This document shows, piece after piece, positions 36,012 through 44,677 of a stretch of DNA of 64,000 nt. How positions within the stretch are numbered: position 1 is the stretch's first letter; each line of letters opens with the position of its first letter. The notes under the pieces are model-generated. The model saw only the letters and a program-made list of their open reading frames with translations. It had not been told where the DNA came from and searched no databases. Source of the stretch: RHLJ01 sp048058975 (lineage in GTDB: Bacteria > Bacteroidota > Rhodothermia > Balneolales > Balneolaceae); the NCBI GenBank assembly GCA_048058975.1, contig JBLLNP010000022.1, forward strand, positions 23,840-87,839. The letters are read 5' to 3'. The translations under genes were made by a program, and so were the position numbers.

Positions 36012-37104
36012 CGAAGCATTGAAATATAATGACTTCAAAAAAGCATTAATACTTGTTTCAAGCATTCTATTCATTCTTATGTTTGTAGTAAACTTCCAAT
36101 ATCGAATGGAATTTTACGATACTTCTGTCAGATATGTGTTTATCAGGTCACTAGTTACTTTTTCTATTCCGGTACTTTCATTTCCTTTACTTATATGGTT
36201 TTCAAAAAGGGTTTCACTACTTGAACATTGGATATCTGTTGTTATTCATTGTTTTACCAGTTTAATATATGTAGGGATTTGTACTTTCGCAGTTCAGTTT
36301 ATTTTGCTCTTAATAGCGGGCTATTATATGTTTGATGAGCCGTTTGATGCGATTATTTCAATGATAAGACGTCAATTTCTGCTTGTTGGTTCAACCTCGT
36401 TTCTTTTGTATTGGGGGATATCGATTCTTACAGGCGTTGGCACCTACTACAGCAAAGTATCTTCATTAATCGACAAAACGAATGAACTTGAGTCTCAGTT
36501 ATCTAAGGCTACATTATCTACTTTAAAAGCTCAGCTCAAACCTCATTTTTTGTTTAATACCCTGAATATGGTGGATCATTTAATCCATATAAACCCAAAG
36601 GAAGCAGTAAAAACAATTACCCAATTAGAAGATTTGATAAAGACTACTTTTGATCAGAACCGACCCAATGAGTGTACGATTAAAGAGGAAGCTGTTTTTT
36701 TAAAAAAATATCTGGATATAGAAAAATCGCGCTTTAGTGATCGCCTTTCCGTTGAGTTTGATATCCATGAAGACACTAAAAACATACAAATACCCTGCTA
36801 TTTAATTCAGCCACTTGTCGAAAATTCAATTAAACATGGGGTAGGTAAATCTATTGGGGAGTGTAAGATTTTAATATCTGCAAAATTTAAAGGGGAGTTT
36901 TTGATTATCGAAGTTTCAGATAATGCAAATGGAACAAAGAAGAAACCTGAGAAGGCTGATTGGAGTATAGGCCTTCGTAATATTGATGAACGGCTTAAAC
37001 TATATTTTGGTGAACTTGCGTTTCTTGATTTAAATGCCTTTGAAAATGATGGGTTTAAGTCGTCAATTCTAATTCCAAAAAAATATATTCCGGATTATGA
37101 TTAA
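36004..37104 (+). CDS. LytS/YehU-type sensor histidine kinase
   Basis: A 366-residue membrane kinase: four hydrophobic helices (about 15-150), a short coiled coil, then the His_kinase domain with LKAQLKPHFLFNTLNMVDHL near residue 179. The HATPase domain has IQPLVENSIKHGVGKS near 269 and WSIGLRNIDERLKLYFG. ATG 36004 is preferred over GTG 35998, as GGAAGAGAG lies just upstream of it. It overlaps the pseudokinase gene before it and the LytTR regulator after it, so it presumably phosphorylates that regulator. The signal is unknown. Confidence 0.92.
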   Translation: MVSEALKYNDFKKALILVSSILFILMFVVNFQYRMEFYDTSVRYVFIRSLVTFSIPVLSFPLLIWFSKRVSLLEHWISVVIHCFTSLIYVGICTFAVQFILLLIAGYYMFDEPFDAIISMIRRQFLLVGSTSFLLYWGISILTGVGTYYSKVSSLIDKTNELESQLSKATLSTLKAQLKPHFLFNTLNMVDHLIHINPKEAVKTITQLEDLIKTTFDQNRPNECTIKEEAVFLKKYLDIEKSRFSDRLSVEFDIHEDTKNIQIPCYLIQPLVENSIKHGVGKSIGECKILISAKFKGEFLIIEVSDNANGTKKKPEKADWSIGLRNIDERLKLYFGELAFLDLNAFENDGFKSSILIPKKYIPDYD

Positions 37105-37846
37105 AACATTGTTAGTAGATGATGAAAAGCATGCAAGAGATCGTTTAAGTTACATGCTAAAAGAACAGAGTGGCATTGAGTTGGTAGGGGTGTGTAAAAA
37201 TGGAATCGAGGCAATTAGGGAAATAGAAAGAGAAAAGCCCGATTTACTATTTCTGGATATTGAAATGCCAGAGGTTAATGGCTTTGATGTAATTTCAAAT
37301 ATTGAAGTGGATTCAATGCCATTCGTAATTTTTGTAACGGCATTTAGTGAGTATGCGGTAAAAGCATTCGAGGTGAGCGCGTTGGATTATATTCACAAAC
37401 CTTTTGACAAAGAAAGGTTAACCAAGGCAATTGAGAAAGCTAAGTCGGCGCTCGAATCCTATGATGAAAAGAAAATGAGAGAAAAACTCGAACAGTTGAT
37501 CAGTTCGGAGCCGGTAAAAGGGGATATCATTGAGAGATTTGTGATCAAAAGCGGATCGAATATTTATATCGTTAAGACTGAGGATGTTCTTTGGATAGAA
37601 GCTGCAGGTAATTATGTAAATATTATCACCGAAAATAAAAAACACTTGCTTCGCAGCACTATGAGTGGACTTATTAACCGGTTAAACGAAGACTTATTTT
37701 ATCAGATCCATCGTTCAACAATTGTTAATTTAAATGTAGTTGAACGGATTGAGGAGTCTAATTACGGTGACTATAAAGTGGTTTTGAAAGGGGGAGAAGA
37801 GCTAAAAATGAGTCGTAATTTTAAATCACTTATCAAAAGTTTTTAG
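37097..37846 (+). CDS. LytTR-family response regulator
   Basis: A 249-residue regulator. The receiver (1-120) has VDDEKHAR, the phospho-acceptor Asp near residue 53 in LLFLDIEMPEVNGFD, FVTAFSEYAVKAFE and DYIHKPFDKERL (conserved Lys). The LytTR DNA-binding domain (about 140-249) has DVLWIEAAGNYVNI, LRSTMSGLINRL and FYQIHRSTIVNL. It overlaps the kinase gene by 8 bases. A 9-bp direct repeat upstream of the operon is a candidate binding site. Confidence 0.95.
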   Translation: MIKTLLVDDEKHARDRLSYMLKEQSGIELVGVCKNGIEAIREIEREKPDLLFLDIEMPEVNGFDVISNIEVDSMPFVIFVTAFSEYAVKAFEVSALDYIHKPFDKERLTKAIEKAKSALESYDEKKMREKLEQLISSEPVKGDIIERFVIKSGSNIYIVKTEDVLWIEAAGNYVNIITENKKHLLRSTMSGLINRLNEDLFYQIHRSTIVNLNVVERIEESNYGDYKVVLKGGEELKMSRNFKSLIKSF

Positions 37847-37915
37847 TTCGTACCAATATATAGCAGGTTATCACATTTATTACAGGCGGTAGATTTGGTC
37901 TCTTATATTTGATCA

Positions 37916-38002
37916 AAGCTTGATGCTCAAGCCCTAATATATAACATAGATGACCAACTATTTATAATAGGAAACTTACCCACCGAGCATCAGGCTTTTT
38001 TT
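37916..38002 (+). terminator. Terminator-like hairpin with a large structured loop
   Basis: AAGCTTGATGCTC pairs over 13 bp (one G-U) with GAGCATCAGGCTT, followed by seven T. The 56-base loop can form a second hairpin (CCTAATATA...TATAATAGG and CATAG/CTAT). It ends the LytTR operon or a separate small RNA. Confidence 0.65.
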
Positions 38003-38016
38003 ATTTTCCTTCCAGC

Positions 38017-38048
38017 ATAAAAAAAGACGACCATAAATGATCGCCTCT
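38017..38048 (-). terminator. Terminator of the DUF2911 gene
   Basis: On the minus strand GGCGATCA pairs with TGGTCGTC (two G-U), loop TTTA, then seven T, 23 bases after the stop. Confidence 0.8.
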
Positions 38049-38070
38049 TAATTTATAAATACACTTCTAT

Positions 38071-38616
38071 TTATTTTACTGTAATTGGAACAGCAACTTT
38101 CGTAGTTCCCCAATGTAGATTCAGATGAGCTTTATCTGCGGAAAGATTGTCGAAATAGATTTCAAAAAACTCAAGATTTGAACCTTCTCCAACAGCAACA
38201 GTTGTTCTCGCAACGTCCATAGCTTCATCATACTGGGTTCCCCATGAAAGTTTTTCGTTTATGATAATGGTCCATTCTTCATCGCCTGGTATAGAATATA
38301 AAGAATAAGTTCCGGCAGGAATTTCCTGATCTCCAACCATAACATCTGTAGAGAATGTTATAACCGTTGATTCATTAGCGCCTGTTCTCCAAACTTTACC
38401 TGCTGGAGCCAGCTGAGAACCTTCAGTGAAATAAGTTCTTCCTTTAAGTGCCGGCCGGCCATAGGTTACACTGACTACAGTTGCTCCAATATTTTGGCTG
38501 TTAGCAGCATTTGGGCTTGGACGAACACCTCCGCCTCGTTCCTGAGCAATAGTTAGTTCATTGGTAAGTAACAGTGCAAATACAACAAATGCTCCTAGTT
38601 TTAGGAAAGTTTTCAT
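38071..38616 (-). CDS. DUF2911 family secreted protein
   Basis: A 181-residue protein with a signal peptide (FALLLTNELTIAQE). The mature protein has SVTYGRPALKGRTYF, KVWRTGANESTVITFSTDV, IPAGTYSLYSIPG and WTIIINEKLSWGTQYDE, which together define DUF2911. The family is common in Bacteroidetes-type secretomes and of unknown function. Monocistronic, with its own terminator. Confidence 0.9.
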   Translation of the reverse strand: MKTFLKLGAFVVFALLLTNELTIAQERGGGVRPSPNAANSQNIGATVVSVTYGRPALKGRTYFTEGSQLAPAGKVWRTGANESTVITFSTDVMVGDQEIPAGTYSLYSIPGDEEWTIIINEKLSWGTQYDEAMDVARTTVAVGEGSNLEFFEIYFDNLSADKAHLNLHWGTTKVAVPITVK

Positions 38617-38744
38617 AGTAGATAGTTTTTGAGTTTTAAGTAGTAAATCGAAGATAGTTTAAGCAAGGCTTAAATAGATAACAGAAGTGTAACAGTTTTT
38701 TAGCCGCTAATCATTTCCTCACGAGAGAATAAAAATTTGACTTA

Positions 38745-39845
38745 TTAATCCTCAGGAAATAAAGAGCTATCTATGCCTGGAATAATTTTTAGGGCATTTT
38801 TGTAATAAAGTTTTTTCAACACTTCGTCAGGTAGTTCAAGCCCGTACATTTTCCAAAACGCATGGCGTTTTCTGAAGTAATCGAAATATTCATCATTACT
38901 TTCCAGAACTCTGAAGTAGGTATAGTATTCTTCCGGGCGGTAGGTATCCTTTCCAAAAAGTAACCGATCCTGATATTTCACGAAGAACTCTTTCGCAAAT
39001 CTTGGTTGCCTTCCCAGTTCTGCAATAATTGCAGCAATTTCTGTATAAACATTTGGGAACTCATCTAAATGCTCACCCAATCGCTCCAGATCATTTGCCA
39101 TCCAGCCAAAATGTGCATTTATAAAGATAGTTTTGGGGTGCTTTCTGAAGACATTCCATTGTTCCTGCATTACTACTTCCCAGCTTGGGTAAAGAGTAGT
39201 ATCGCCCCGATGTCGATTCGGGAATTGTTTCATTTCTAACCAACGCTCATTGTGTTCATCAATAGCCTCCCAAAAAACGGCCGGCTCTCCGGTATGAATA
39301 AGTACAGGAATCCCAAGTTCTCCAGCTTTAGCCCAGACAGGGTCAATTCTAGGGTCATCGGTTTGAATCCGATTACCATCAGAGTCTAACACAGTCAATC
39401 CCAGGTTTTTGAAGATTTTTATTCCCCTTGCTCCATTATCATAATCATGCTGAAGTTGATCCACCGCTTTCTCCGTCCAACCTTGTTCATCAATACCTTC
39501 GAAATCAACATTAGCAAAAATAATAAACCTGCCCGGAGCCTGAGCATTGGCTGAATCAACCATCGCCTTAAGTGTTTCTCCGGAACGACCACTTAAATTC
39601 ACCAATACTCTCATATTAAGGCTATCCATTTGTCGGGCGATAAGTGCATTATCCTGACTGGCCATTCTCCAGTGGTGACTGTGAACATCAATAAAAGGAA
39701 ACTTTGCTTTAGTAACCTGTTCTCCAGGTACTACCAGGGTAGAAATGGGATTGTAACGCTCAAAATCCATAGTCAATATAGAATCCTGAGCGGCTATTAA
39801 AGAGCTAATAAAGCTTATGAGTGTGATAATAGATAAGTGCTTCAT
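38745..39845 (-). CDS. Amidohydrolase-2-family metal-dependent hydrolase, exported
   Basis: A 366-residue protein with a signal peptide ending SSLIAAQ. TIM-barrel amidohydrolase-2 motifs are FPFIDVHSHHW (metal His pair), GARGIKIFKNLGL, IPVLIHTGEPAVFWE, IFINAHFGWM and LLFGKDTYRPE, where Asp takes the last metal position. This group includes decarboxylases and lactonases such as ACMSD; the substrate is unknown. The export signal is unusual for classical members but common in Bacteroidetes-type relatives. Confidence 0.85.
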   Translation of the reverse strand: MKHLSIITLISFISSLIAAQDSILTMDFERYNPISTLVVPGEQVTKAKFPFIDVHSHHWRMASQDNALIARQMDSLNMRVLVNLSGRSGETLKAMVDSANAQAPGRFIIFANVDFEGIDEQGWTEKAVDQLQHDYDNGARGIKIFKNLGLTVLDSDGNRIQTDDPRIDPVWAKAGELGIPVLIHTGEPAVFWEAIDEHNERWLEMKQFPNRHRGDTTLYPSWEVVMQEQWNVFRKHPKTIFINAHFGWMANDLERLGEHLDEFPNVYTEIAAIIAELGRQPRFAKEFFVKYQDRLLFGKDTYRPEEYYTYFRVLESNDEYFDYFRKRHAFWKMYGLELPDEVLKKLYYKNALKIIPGIDSSLFPED

Positions 39846-39917
39846 GAAGTTCAGTACTTTTAGTTATGACCTATCAGAGGCAGAATATATGCATTGAATA
39901 GATTAATTAGAGTTAAA

Positions 39918-39952
39918 TAAAAAGCCCCGAAGTGAAAACAACGAGGCTTTTT
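39918..39952 (-). terminator. Terminator of enolase
   Basis: On the minus strand AAAAAGCCTCG pairs with CGGGGCTTTTT (one G-U) around a 12-base loop. It lies about 20 bases after the stop. Confidence 0.85.
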
Positions 39953-39972
39953 AATACAGGGTATTCTAATTA

Positions 39973-41259
39973 TTACAACCCGAATGCATCGTGCCCCAGG
40001 AATATTGCAGAGTCACCAAGTTCTTCTTCAATTCTTAAAAGTTGATTGTATTTAGCTATACGATCTGTGCGACTCATAGAGCCTGTTTTAATCTGACCGG
40101 CGTTTGTAGCAACCGAAAGGTCTGCAATAGTCACATCTTCTGTTTCTCCCGAACGGTGTGAGATAACTGCAGTGTAACTATTCTTGTGTGCCATTTCAAT
40201 TGCATCAAGAGTTTCGGTAAGTGTACCTATTTGGTTTACTTTAATGAGAATAGAATTTGCGATTCCTCTCTCAATCCCGGTGGCAAGTCGTTCGGTGTTA
40301 GTAACAAACAGGTCATCACCTACCAATTGTACCTTGTCGCCGATTGCTTCTGTAAGCTTTTTCCATGCATCCCAGTCGTCTTCTGCCATACCATCTTCAA
40401 TAGAAATGATTGGATATTTATCAGCCCATCCAGCCCAGAATTCCACCATTGCATCGGTGTCTTTTTTCGAGCCGTCACTCCATTTGAACTCATAGAGTCC
40501 TGATTCTTTATTATAAAACTCAGAAGAAGCTGGGTCGAGTGCGATGAGTACATCATCTTTTGGTGTATAACCTGCTTTTTCGATTGCGGTCATGATTACT
40601 TCTAGTGCTTCTTCGTTAGATTTCAGGTTAGGAGCGAATCCACCTTCGTCGCCAACCGCAGTACTATACCCCTTGTCACTAAGAACTTTTTTCAGGGTAT
40701 GGAAAACCTCTGCACCAATTTGCAAAGCGTGAGAAAATGATTCTGCTCCGGCTGGCATAATCATGAACTCCTGTAGATCAACACTGTTGTCTGCGTGCGA
40801 TCCACCGTTTATGATATTCATCATCGGAAGAGGCATTACTTTAGAGTTTACACCACCCACATATCGCCAAAGAGGCATTCCTAATTCACTTGCTGCTGCT
40901 TTTGCACAAGCCAGAGATACTCCTAAAATAGCATTTGCCCCGAGCTTACTTTTGTTGGTGGTTCCGTCAATTTCCAATAAAAGCGCATCTAATTCTGTTT
41001 GATTGTAAACAGGCAAGCCTTCAAGTTCTGCAGCGATAATTGTATTTACATTTTCTACGGCTTTAGTTACTCCTTTACCCAGATAAACTTCTTTGTCTCC
41101 ATCCCTCAGTTCAACAGCCTCATGTTCTCCCGTAGATGCACCTGAAGGAACAGCAGCTCTGCCCATTGCTCCCGAATCGAGGATCACATCTACCTCTACT
41201 GTTGGGTTTCCCCGGGAGTCGATTACTTGCCGGGCGTTAATATCTTCGATAAAACTCAT
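39973..41259 (-). CDS. eno: Enolase
   Basis: A 428-residue enolase of normal length. It interconverts 2-phosphoglycerate and phosphoenolpyruvate in glycolysis. Motifs: the N-terminus IEDINARQVIDSRGNPTVEV, the mobile loop GASTGEHEAVELRDGD, GDEGGFAPNL, the metal ligands in ALDPASSEF, SIEDGMAEDD and GDDLFVTN, then LIKVNQIGTLTET, SHRSGETED and the C-terminal GAVTNAGQIKTGSMSR-like segment. Monocistronic with its own terminator. Confidence 0.97.
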   Translation of the reverse strand: MSFIEDINARQVIDSRGNPTVEVDVILDSGAMGRAAVPSGASTGEHEAVELRDGDKEVYLGKGVTKAVENVNTIIAAELEGLPVYNQTELDALLLEIDGTTNKSKLGANAILGVSLACAKAAASELGMPLWRYVGGVNSKVMPLPMMNIINGGSHADNSVDLQEFMIMPAGAESFSHALQIGAEVFHTLKKVLSDKGYSTAVGDEGGFAPNLKSNEEALEVIMTAIEKAGYTPKDDVLIALDPASSEFYNKESGLYEFKWSDGSKKDTDAMVEFWAGWADKYPIISIEDGMAEDDWDAWKKLTEAIGDKVQLVGDDLFVTNTERLATGIERGIANSILIKVNQIGTLTETLDAIEMAHKNSYTAVISHRSGETEDVTIADLSVATNAGQIKTGSMSRTDRIAKYNQLLRIEEELGDSAIFLGHDAFGL

Positions 41260-41391
41260 TATTTCTCCATTTTGTTTGCGATAAGTAAGTGCCTAAAGGT
41301 ACCACGATTTAATATGTTCTTAAAGCACGGTCTTGCTAAGTTTTTGTAAATTCATGGAAGAATATAAATTTTGAATGAATCTTATTAAGAC

Positions 41392-42087
41392 TTGTCTGAA
41401 AAACATCCCTGGGTAATACTCTTTGATATAGATGGAACCCTGCTCACCGTAGATAGAAATTTTAACCGACCCCTTCTCAGGAGTATTCTTGATGAATTGA
41501 AAATTGATTATCCTGAAATGGAAAAAGATCCATTTTCGGGGAGAACAGACTATGATATTATTACTTCTTTTCTAGTGAACCATGATTATAACGAAGAGTT
41601 GTATCAGACTTTTAAAGGGCATTATCTGAATCGCTTGCAAAAAGAAATTACAGAAGAACATGTGCTCCGGCATAATTATGTAGATGATGCTATAGAGTTC
41701 TTTTCTAGGCCGGGATTTATAACAGGATTACTCACCGGAAACTATCCGGATGCAGCAATAGTAAAACTAAAAGTAGCAGAAATACATCACGAGTTTGCCT
41801 TCGGAGCATTCGGAGAATTTCATAAAGATCGGAACATGCTTCCCCGGCTTGCACTTACTTCAATAAAAGAAATGCTAGAGATTGAACCCGATACTTCCCG
41901 TTTCATAATTATTGGAGATACTCCGAGAGATATAGAATGTGCGAAAAGTGCGGGAATGAAATGTGTTGTTGTAACCACTGGAAAGTTTAGCAGGGAAGAG
42001 CTATCCGTTTTCCATCCTGATCTGATTATTGATGATCTCTCAAACCCGGAAGAATGGTTTTATAAGCTAACCGGTGAGAGAGTTTGA
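41392..42087 (+). CDS. HAD-superfamily hydrolase (phosphoglycolate phosphatase-like)
   Basis: A 231-residue hydrolase. Motif I is LFDIDGTL (nucleophile and acid Asp), motif II Thr in GLLTGNY, and motif IV IIIGDTPRDIECAKSAG. A helical cap (about 30-110) marks the C1 phosphoglycolate/beta-phosphoglucomutase-like subgroup. TTG 41392 is the only start between an upstream in-frame TAA and motif I. Substrate unknown. It converges on an outer-membrane protein gene. Confidence 0.85.
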   Translation: MSEKHPWVILFDIDGTLLTVDRNFNRPLLRSILDELKIDYPEMEKDPFSGRTDYDIITSFLVNHDYNEELYQTFKGHYLNRLQKEITEEHVLRHNYVDDAIEFFSRPGFITGLLTGNYPDAAIVKLKVAEIHHEFAFGAFGEFHKDRNMLPRLALTSIKEMLEIEPDTSRFIIIGDTPRDIECAKSAGMKCVVVTTGKFSREELSVFHPDLIIDDLSNPEEWFYKLTGERV

Positions 42088-42088
42088 G

Positions 42089-42904
42089 TTACCACATCCA
42101 ACCAAAGATGAAGGTTATCTGTGCAGACCCAAAATATTTACTTTTATCATTTGCAGGTTCAAATTCATCAGCGATGAAATTCTGATCAACATCAATATAG
42201 GTACCATTAGGGTTCCGAACAGGTTGAAATGGTTCAAGTATTTGAATACCACTATCAAAATAATAGAAACTATAACCAAATTGGAAGGTTTGAAGACGGG
42301 CAAAATTATCACCAAAATCTATCCCCAATACTAAATCTCCAGTCCAACCCCATATTGTCTCAGAATCTTTTAATCCTTGAAAAATATCCAGAACGGGTTC
42401 ATAAACACGAAATTCATTACTTGCTTCTCTAAATCCATTTTCTGTAGCGGCAGACTCTTTAAAATATGGAGTAGTTAAAGCAAGAGTGGGACCAAAACTC
42501 ATAGAAGTATGAACCCGGAAGTTGTCAGTAATTTGACGAGCAAAAACCCTTCGTTTGAGACCTACTGTAAGAGGGAAGGTAACGACTCTTTTATACTTGC
42601 TTGGAATTGTTCTACCGCCTAAAAAATCAAAATATGTTTGCTCACTTGGATCTCTAAGCCCGGCTATTTTAAAATTTATCAGTCCTTCTGTATATGGTCC
42701 TAAACCCATTCTTAATTGAGTTCCGGCTCCAAAACCAAAATCATTTAAATTAAAACTGAACCCGAATCCGGTTTTATAACCTTCATCGAAAAGATTCTTT
42801 GGAGATTCTATACTTTGTATTTCAGGCTCGCCATATTGAGCAAGTATTGATTCGGAGGTTAAACCGAATATTATCAGTAGTAAAAGAAGGGTGGTTTTTT
42901 TCAT
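42089..42904 (-). CDS. Putative outer-membrane beta-barrel protein
   Basis: A 271-residue protein with a signal peptide (LLLLIIFGLTSESILAQY). The mature part alternates hydrophobic and polar residues with many aromatics and Gly, and ends in a strand with terminal Trp (AQITFIFGWMW), as in outer-membrane barrels. I do not recognise the family. Stop codons of it and the HAD gene nearly touch. Confidence 0.6.
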   Translation of the reverse strand: MKKTTLLLLLIIFGLTSESILAQYGEPEIQSIESPKNLFDEGYKTGFGFSFNLNDFGFGAGTQLRMGLGPYTEGLINFKIAGLRDPSEQTYFDFLGGRTIPSKYKRVVTFPLTVGLKRRVFARQITDNFRVHTSMSFGPTLALTTPYFKESAATENGFREASNEFRVYEPVLDIFQGLKDSETIWGWTGDLVLGIDFGDNFARLQTFQFGYSFYYFDSGIQILEPFQPVRNPNGTYIDVDQNFIADEFEPANDKSKYFGSAQITFIFGWMW

Positions 42905-43053
42905 GTGATCGTATATCAGAACTTAACAAGTGTAAATAACAAACTTTAAACGAAAAAAACTTCATTTTCTTATTGTGTTAAGTAGATATCCTGTTATTTT
43001 CCTCTCGAATTTTTACAGCAGTAAATTTTGGAATTTAAAATCTTACTCTTAGG

Positions 43054-43440
43054 ATGAACTCACACACTACGTACCTGGTTTTCGGCCCATCGGCAACACT
43101 AAAAAGAATGGCAAAAAAGCTTTTTGAAGAACATGAGCCAAAATTTCTTTACAATCGGACATTCGAAGAAGTACAGAGCGATTTTTTTATCGCGGTATAT
43201 GAAGAGTATGAAAAGCAAATCAATTCAAGTGTAACGCTTACTTGTATTTTTGAGACTCAGCCAAAGCTGAATAAAATTGTTCTAAAAAAGACGGGTGGAC
43301 GAATGGGGTTCAGAGGCAGCTCGCTTTCTGAAGAAAGAAATGTAGAATCAAACGTAATTGATTTTATTTTTGATTTCTCCAAGCGTTTCGGGTTAACTGT
43401 TCAGGAAGAGCTTGTCTCAGATCAAAAAGAAGAAGAGTAA
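43054..43440 (+). CDS. Conserved-looking hypothetical protein (128 aa)
   Basis: A soluble 128-residue protein with no signal peptide, mixed alpha/beta and a Lys/Glu-rich C-terminus. A basic, Gly-containing segment KKTGGRMGFRGSSLSEERN may bind nucleic acid or phosphate. I do not recognise it. It ends 2 bases before prmC, so the two are co-transcribed; a role near translation is only a guess. Confidence 0.65.
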   Translation: MNSHTTYLVFGPSATLKRMAKKLFEEHEPKFLYNRTFEEVQSDFFIAVYEEYEKQINSSVTLTCIFETQPKLNKIVLKKTGGRMGFRGSSLSEERNVESNVIDFIFDFSKRFGLTVQEELVSDQKEEE

Positions 43441-43442
43441 AT

Positions 43443-44309
43443 ATGTCCGCTTCTCCATCTGAGTGGACGGTACTGTCCATGCTCAAATGGGCAACAGATT
43501 ATTTTGAAGAAAAAGGCATAAGAAATCCTCGATTTAGTATAGAGTGGCTTCTTTCTTATGCTCTTAAAGTAAAACGCCTCGACTTATATCTGATTTTTGA
43601 TCGACCATTAACTGCGGAAGATCTCGCAACAATAAAACCTCTGGTTAAAAGAAGGGCGCTGCACGAGCCACTGCAGTATATAACTGGTGAGACAGATTTT
43701 CTAAATACAATAATAAAGGTGAAGCCAGGGGTACTCATTCCAAGAATGGAAACGGAGCAGTTGGTTGAATTAATTCTTGAAGAGCACAAAACTAAAGAGA
43801 ACCTGGCAGTATTGGATATTGGTACCGGATCGGGTTGTATTCCTATTGCCCTAAAAATAAATATGCTAGGTTGGAAAGTAACCGCTACAGATATTTCAAA
43901 GGAAGCTCTTCTCCAGGCAAGTTCAAATGCTCAGCTTAATAGTGTAGAAGTTGAATTTAAGCAGGATGATATTTTTAATAGTGAAGCATTCTCATCAGAT
44001 CAATTGTTTGATATAATCATTTCCAATCCACCATACATCCTGTATGATGAGAAAGAGCTGCTTGATGAGGAGGTAAAGAATTACGAACCTGAGCGCGCCT
44101 TATTTTGTGAAAGTATTGCTACGATGTACGGCGCGATAGAAGATTTTTGTTCTAAACATTTACGAAAAGGTGGGCTGCTTTATCTGGAAATACATGAAGA
44201 AAAAGGAGGGGAAGTTTCCAGTCTATTTGAGGGAGAAGAATGGGATACTTCGATCCTGCAGGATTATGATAAAAAAGACCGGTTTGTCATCGCAAAAAAA
44301 GTGAAATAA
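43443..44309 (+). CDS. prmC: Release factor glutamine N5-methyltransferase
   Basis: A 288-residue class-I methyltransferase. The N-terminal helical domain carries HEPLQYITGETDF. The SAM-binding motif is VLDIGTGSGCIPIALK, and the diagnostic NPPY motif is in IISNPPYILYDE. It methylates the Gln of the GGQ motif in peptide-chain release factors RF1 and RF2. The upstream 128-aa gene is 2 bases away; the dnaA leader follows. Confidence 0.93.
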   Translation: MSASPSEWTVLSMLKWATDYFEEKGIRNPRFSIEWLLSYALKVKRLDLYLIFDRPLTAEDLATIKPLVKRRALHEPLQYITGETDFLNTIIKVKPGVLIPRMETEQLVELILEEHKTKENLAVLDIGTGSGCIPIALKINMLGWKVTATDISKEALLQASSNAQLNSVEVEFKQDDIFNSEAFSSDQLFDIIISNPPYILYDEKELLDEEVKNYEPERALFCESIATMYGAIEDFCSKHLRKGGLLYLEIHEEKGGEVSSLFEGEEWDTSILQDYDKKDRFVIAKKVK

Positions 44310-44677
44310 AAGAGGATTCTAATTTTGAAATAACAGAAATATTTTTCTGTTAAAAATGTGGAAAACTTGTGGAAAAAAAATATCATCGGACTCTGTGTGT
44401 ACAGCGAGCAACCTATTTGTATGTTATGGCAATGTTATGTGAGGTCAAGTTAGAAAATGAAATTTCTTTGTTTTTTTTATAAATCATTGCGCAGCAATAT
44501 ATTATGTTCATTTTGTGATTGTGGATAACTTTCGGGAATTTCTAAAACTTGGGTTTGACAAGTCGCTTATAATTCTTCATTTTCAATCAAGCTTTAGGTC
44601 AAAAATTTTATTTTTGGCTGTGGATAACTAACTCACACATTGAAATCTTAACCATTTTCCGGGAGGAATAGAGAACA
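44310..44677. other. Candidate chromosomal replication origin upstream of dnaA
   Basis: 368 bases without a gene, AT-rich. They contain two perfect DnaA boxes, TGTGGATAA, at 44520-44528 and 44619-44627. Two relaxed copies, TGTGGAAAA at 44357 and TTGTGGAAAA at 44367, lie 11 bases apart. ATGTTATG is repeated at 44421 and 44432 (11-bp period), and T-rich runs lie near 44461-44483. At the 5' edge is an inverted repeat TAACAGAA/TTCTGTTA (44331-44352), possibly the prmC terminator. The dnaA promoter must also lie here, so the boxes could instead be autoregulatory. Confidence 0.6.
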
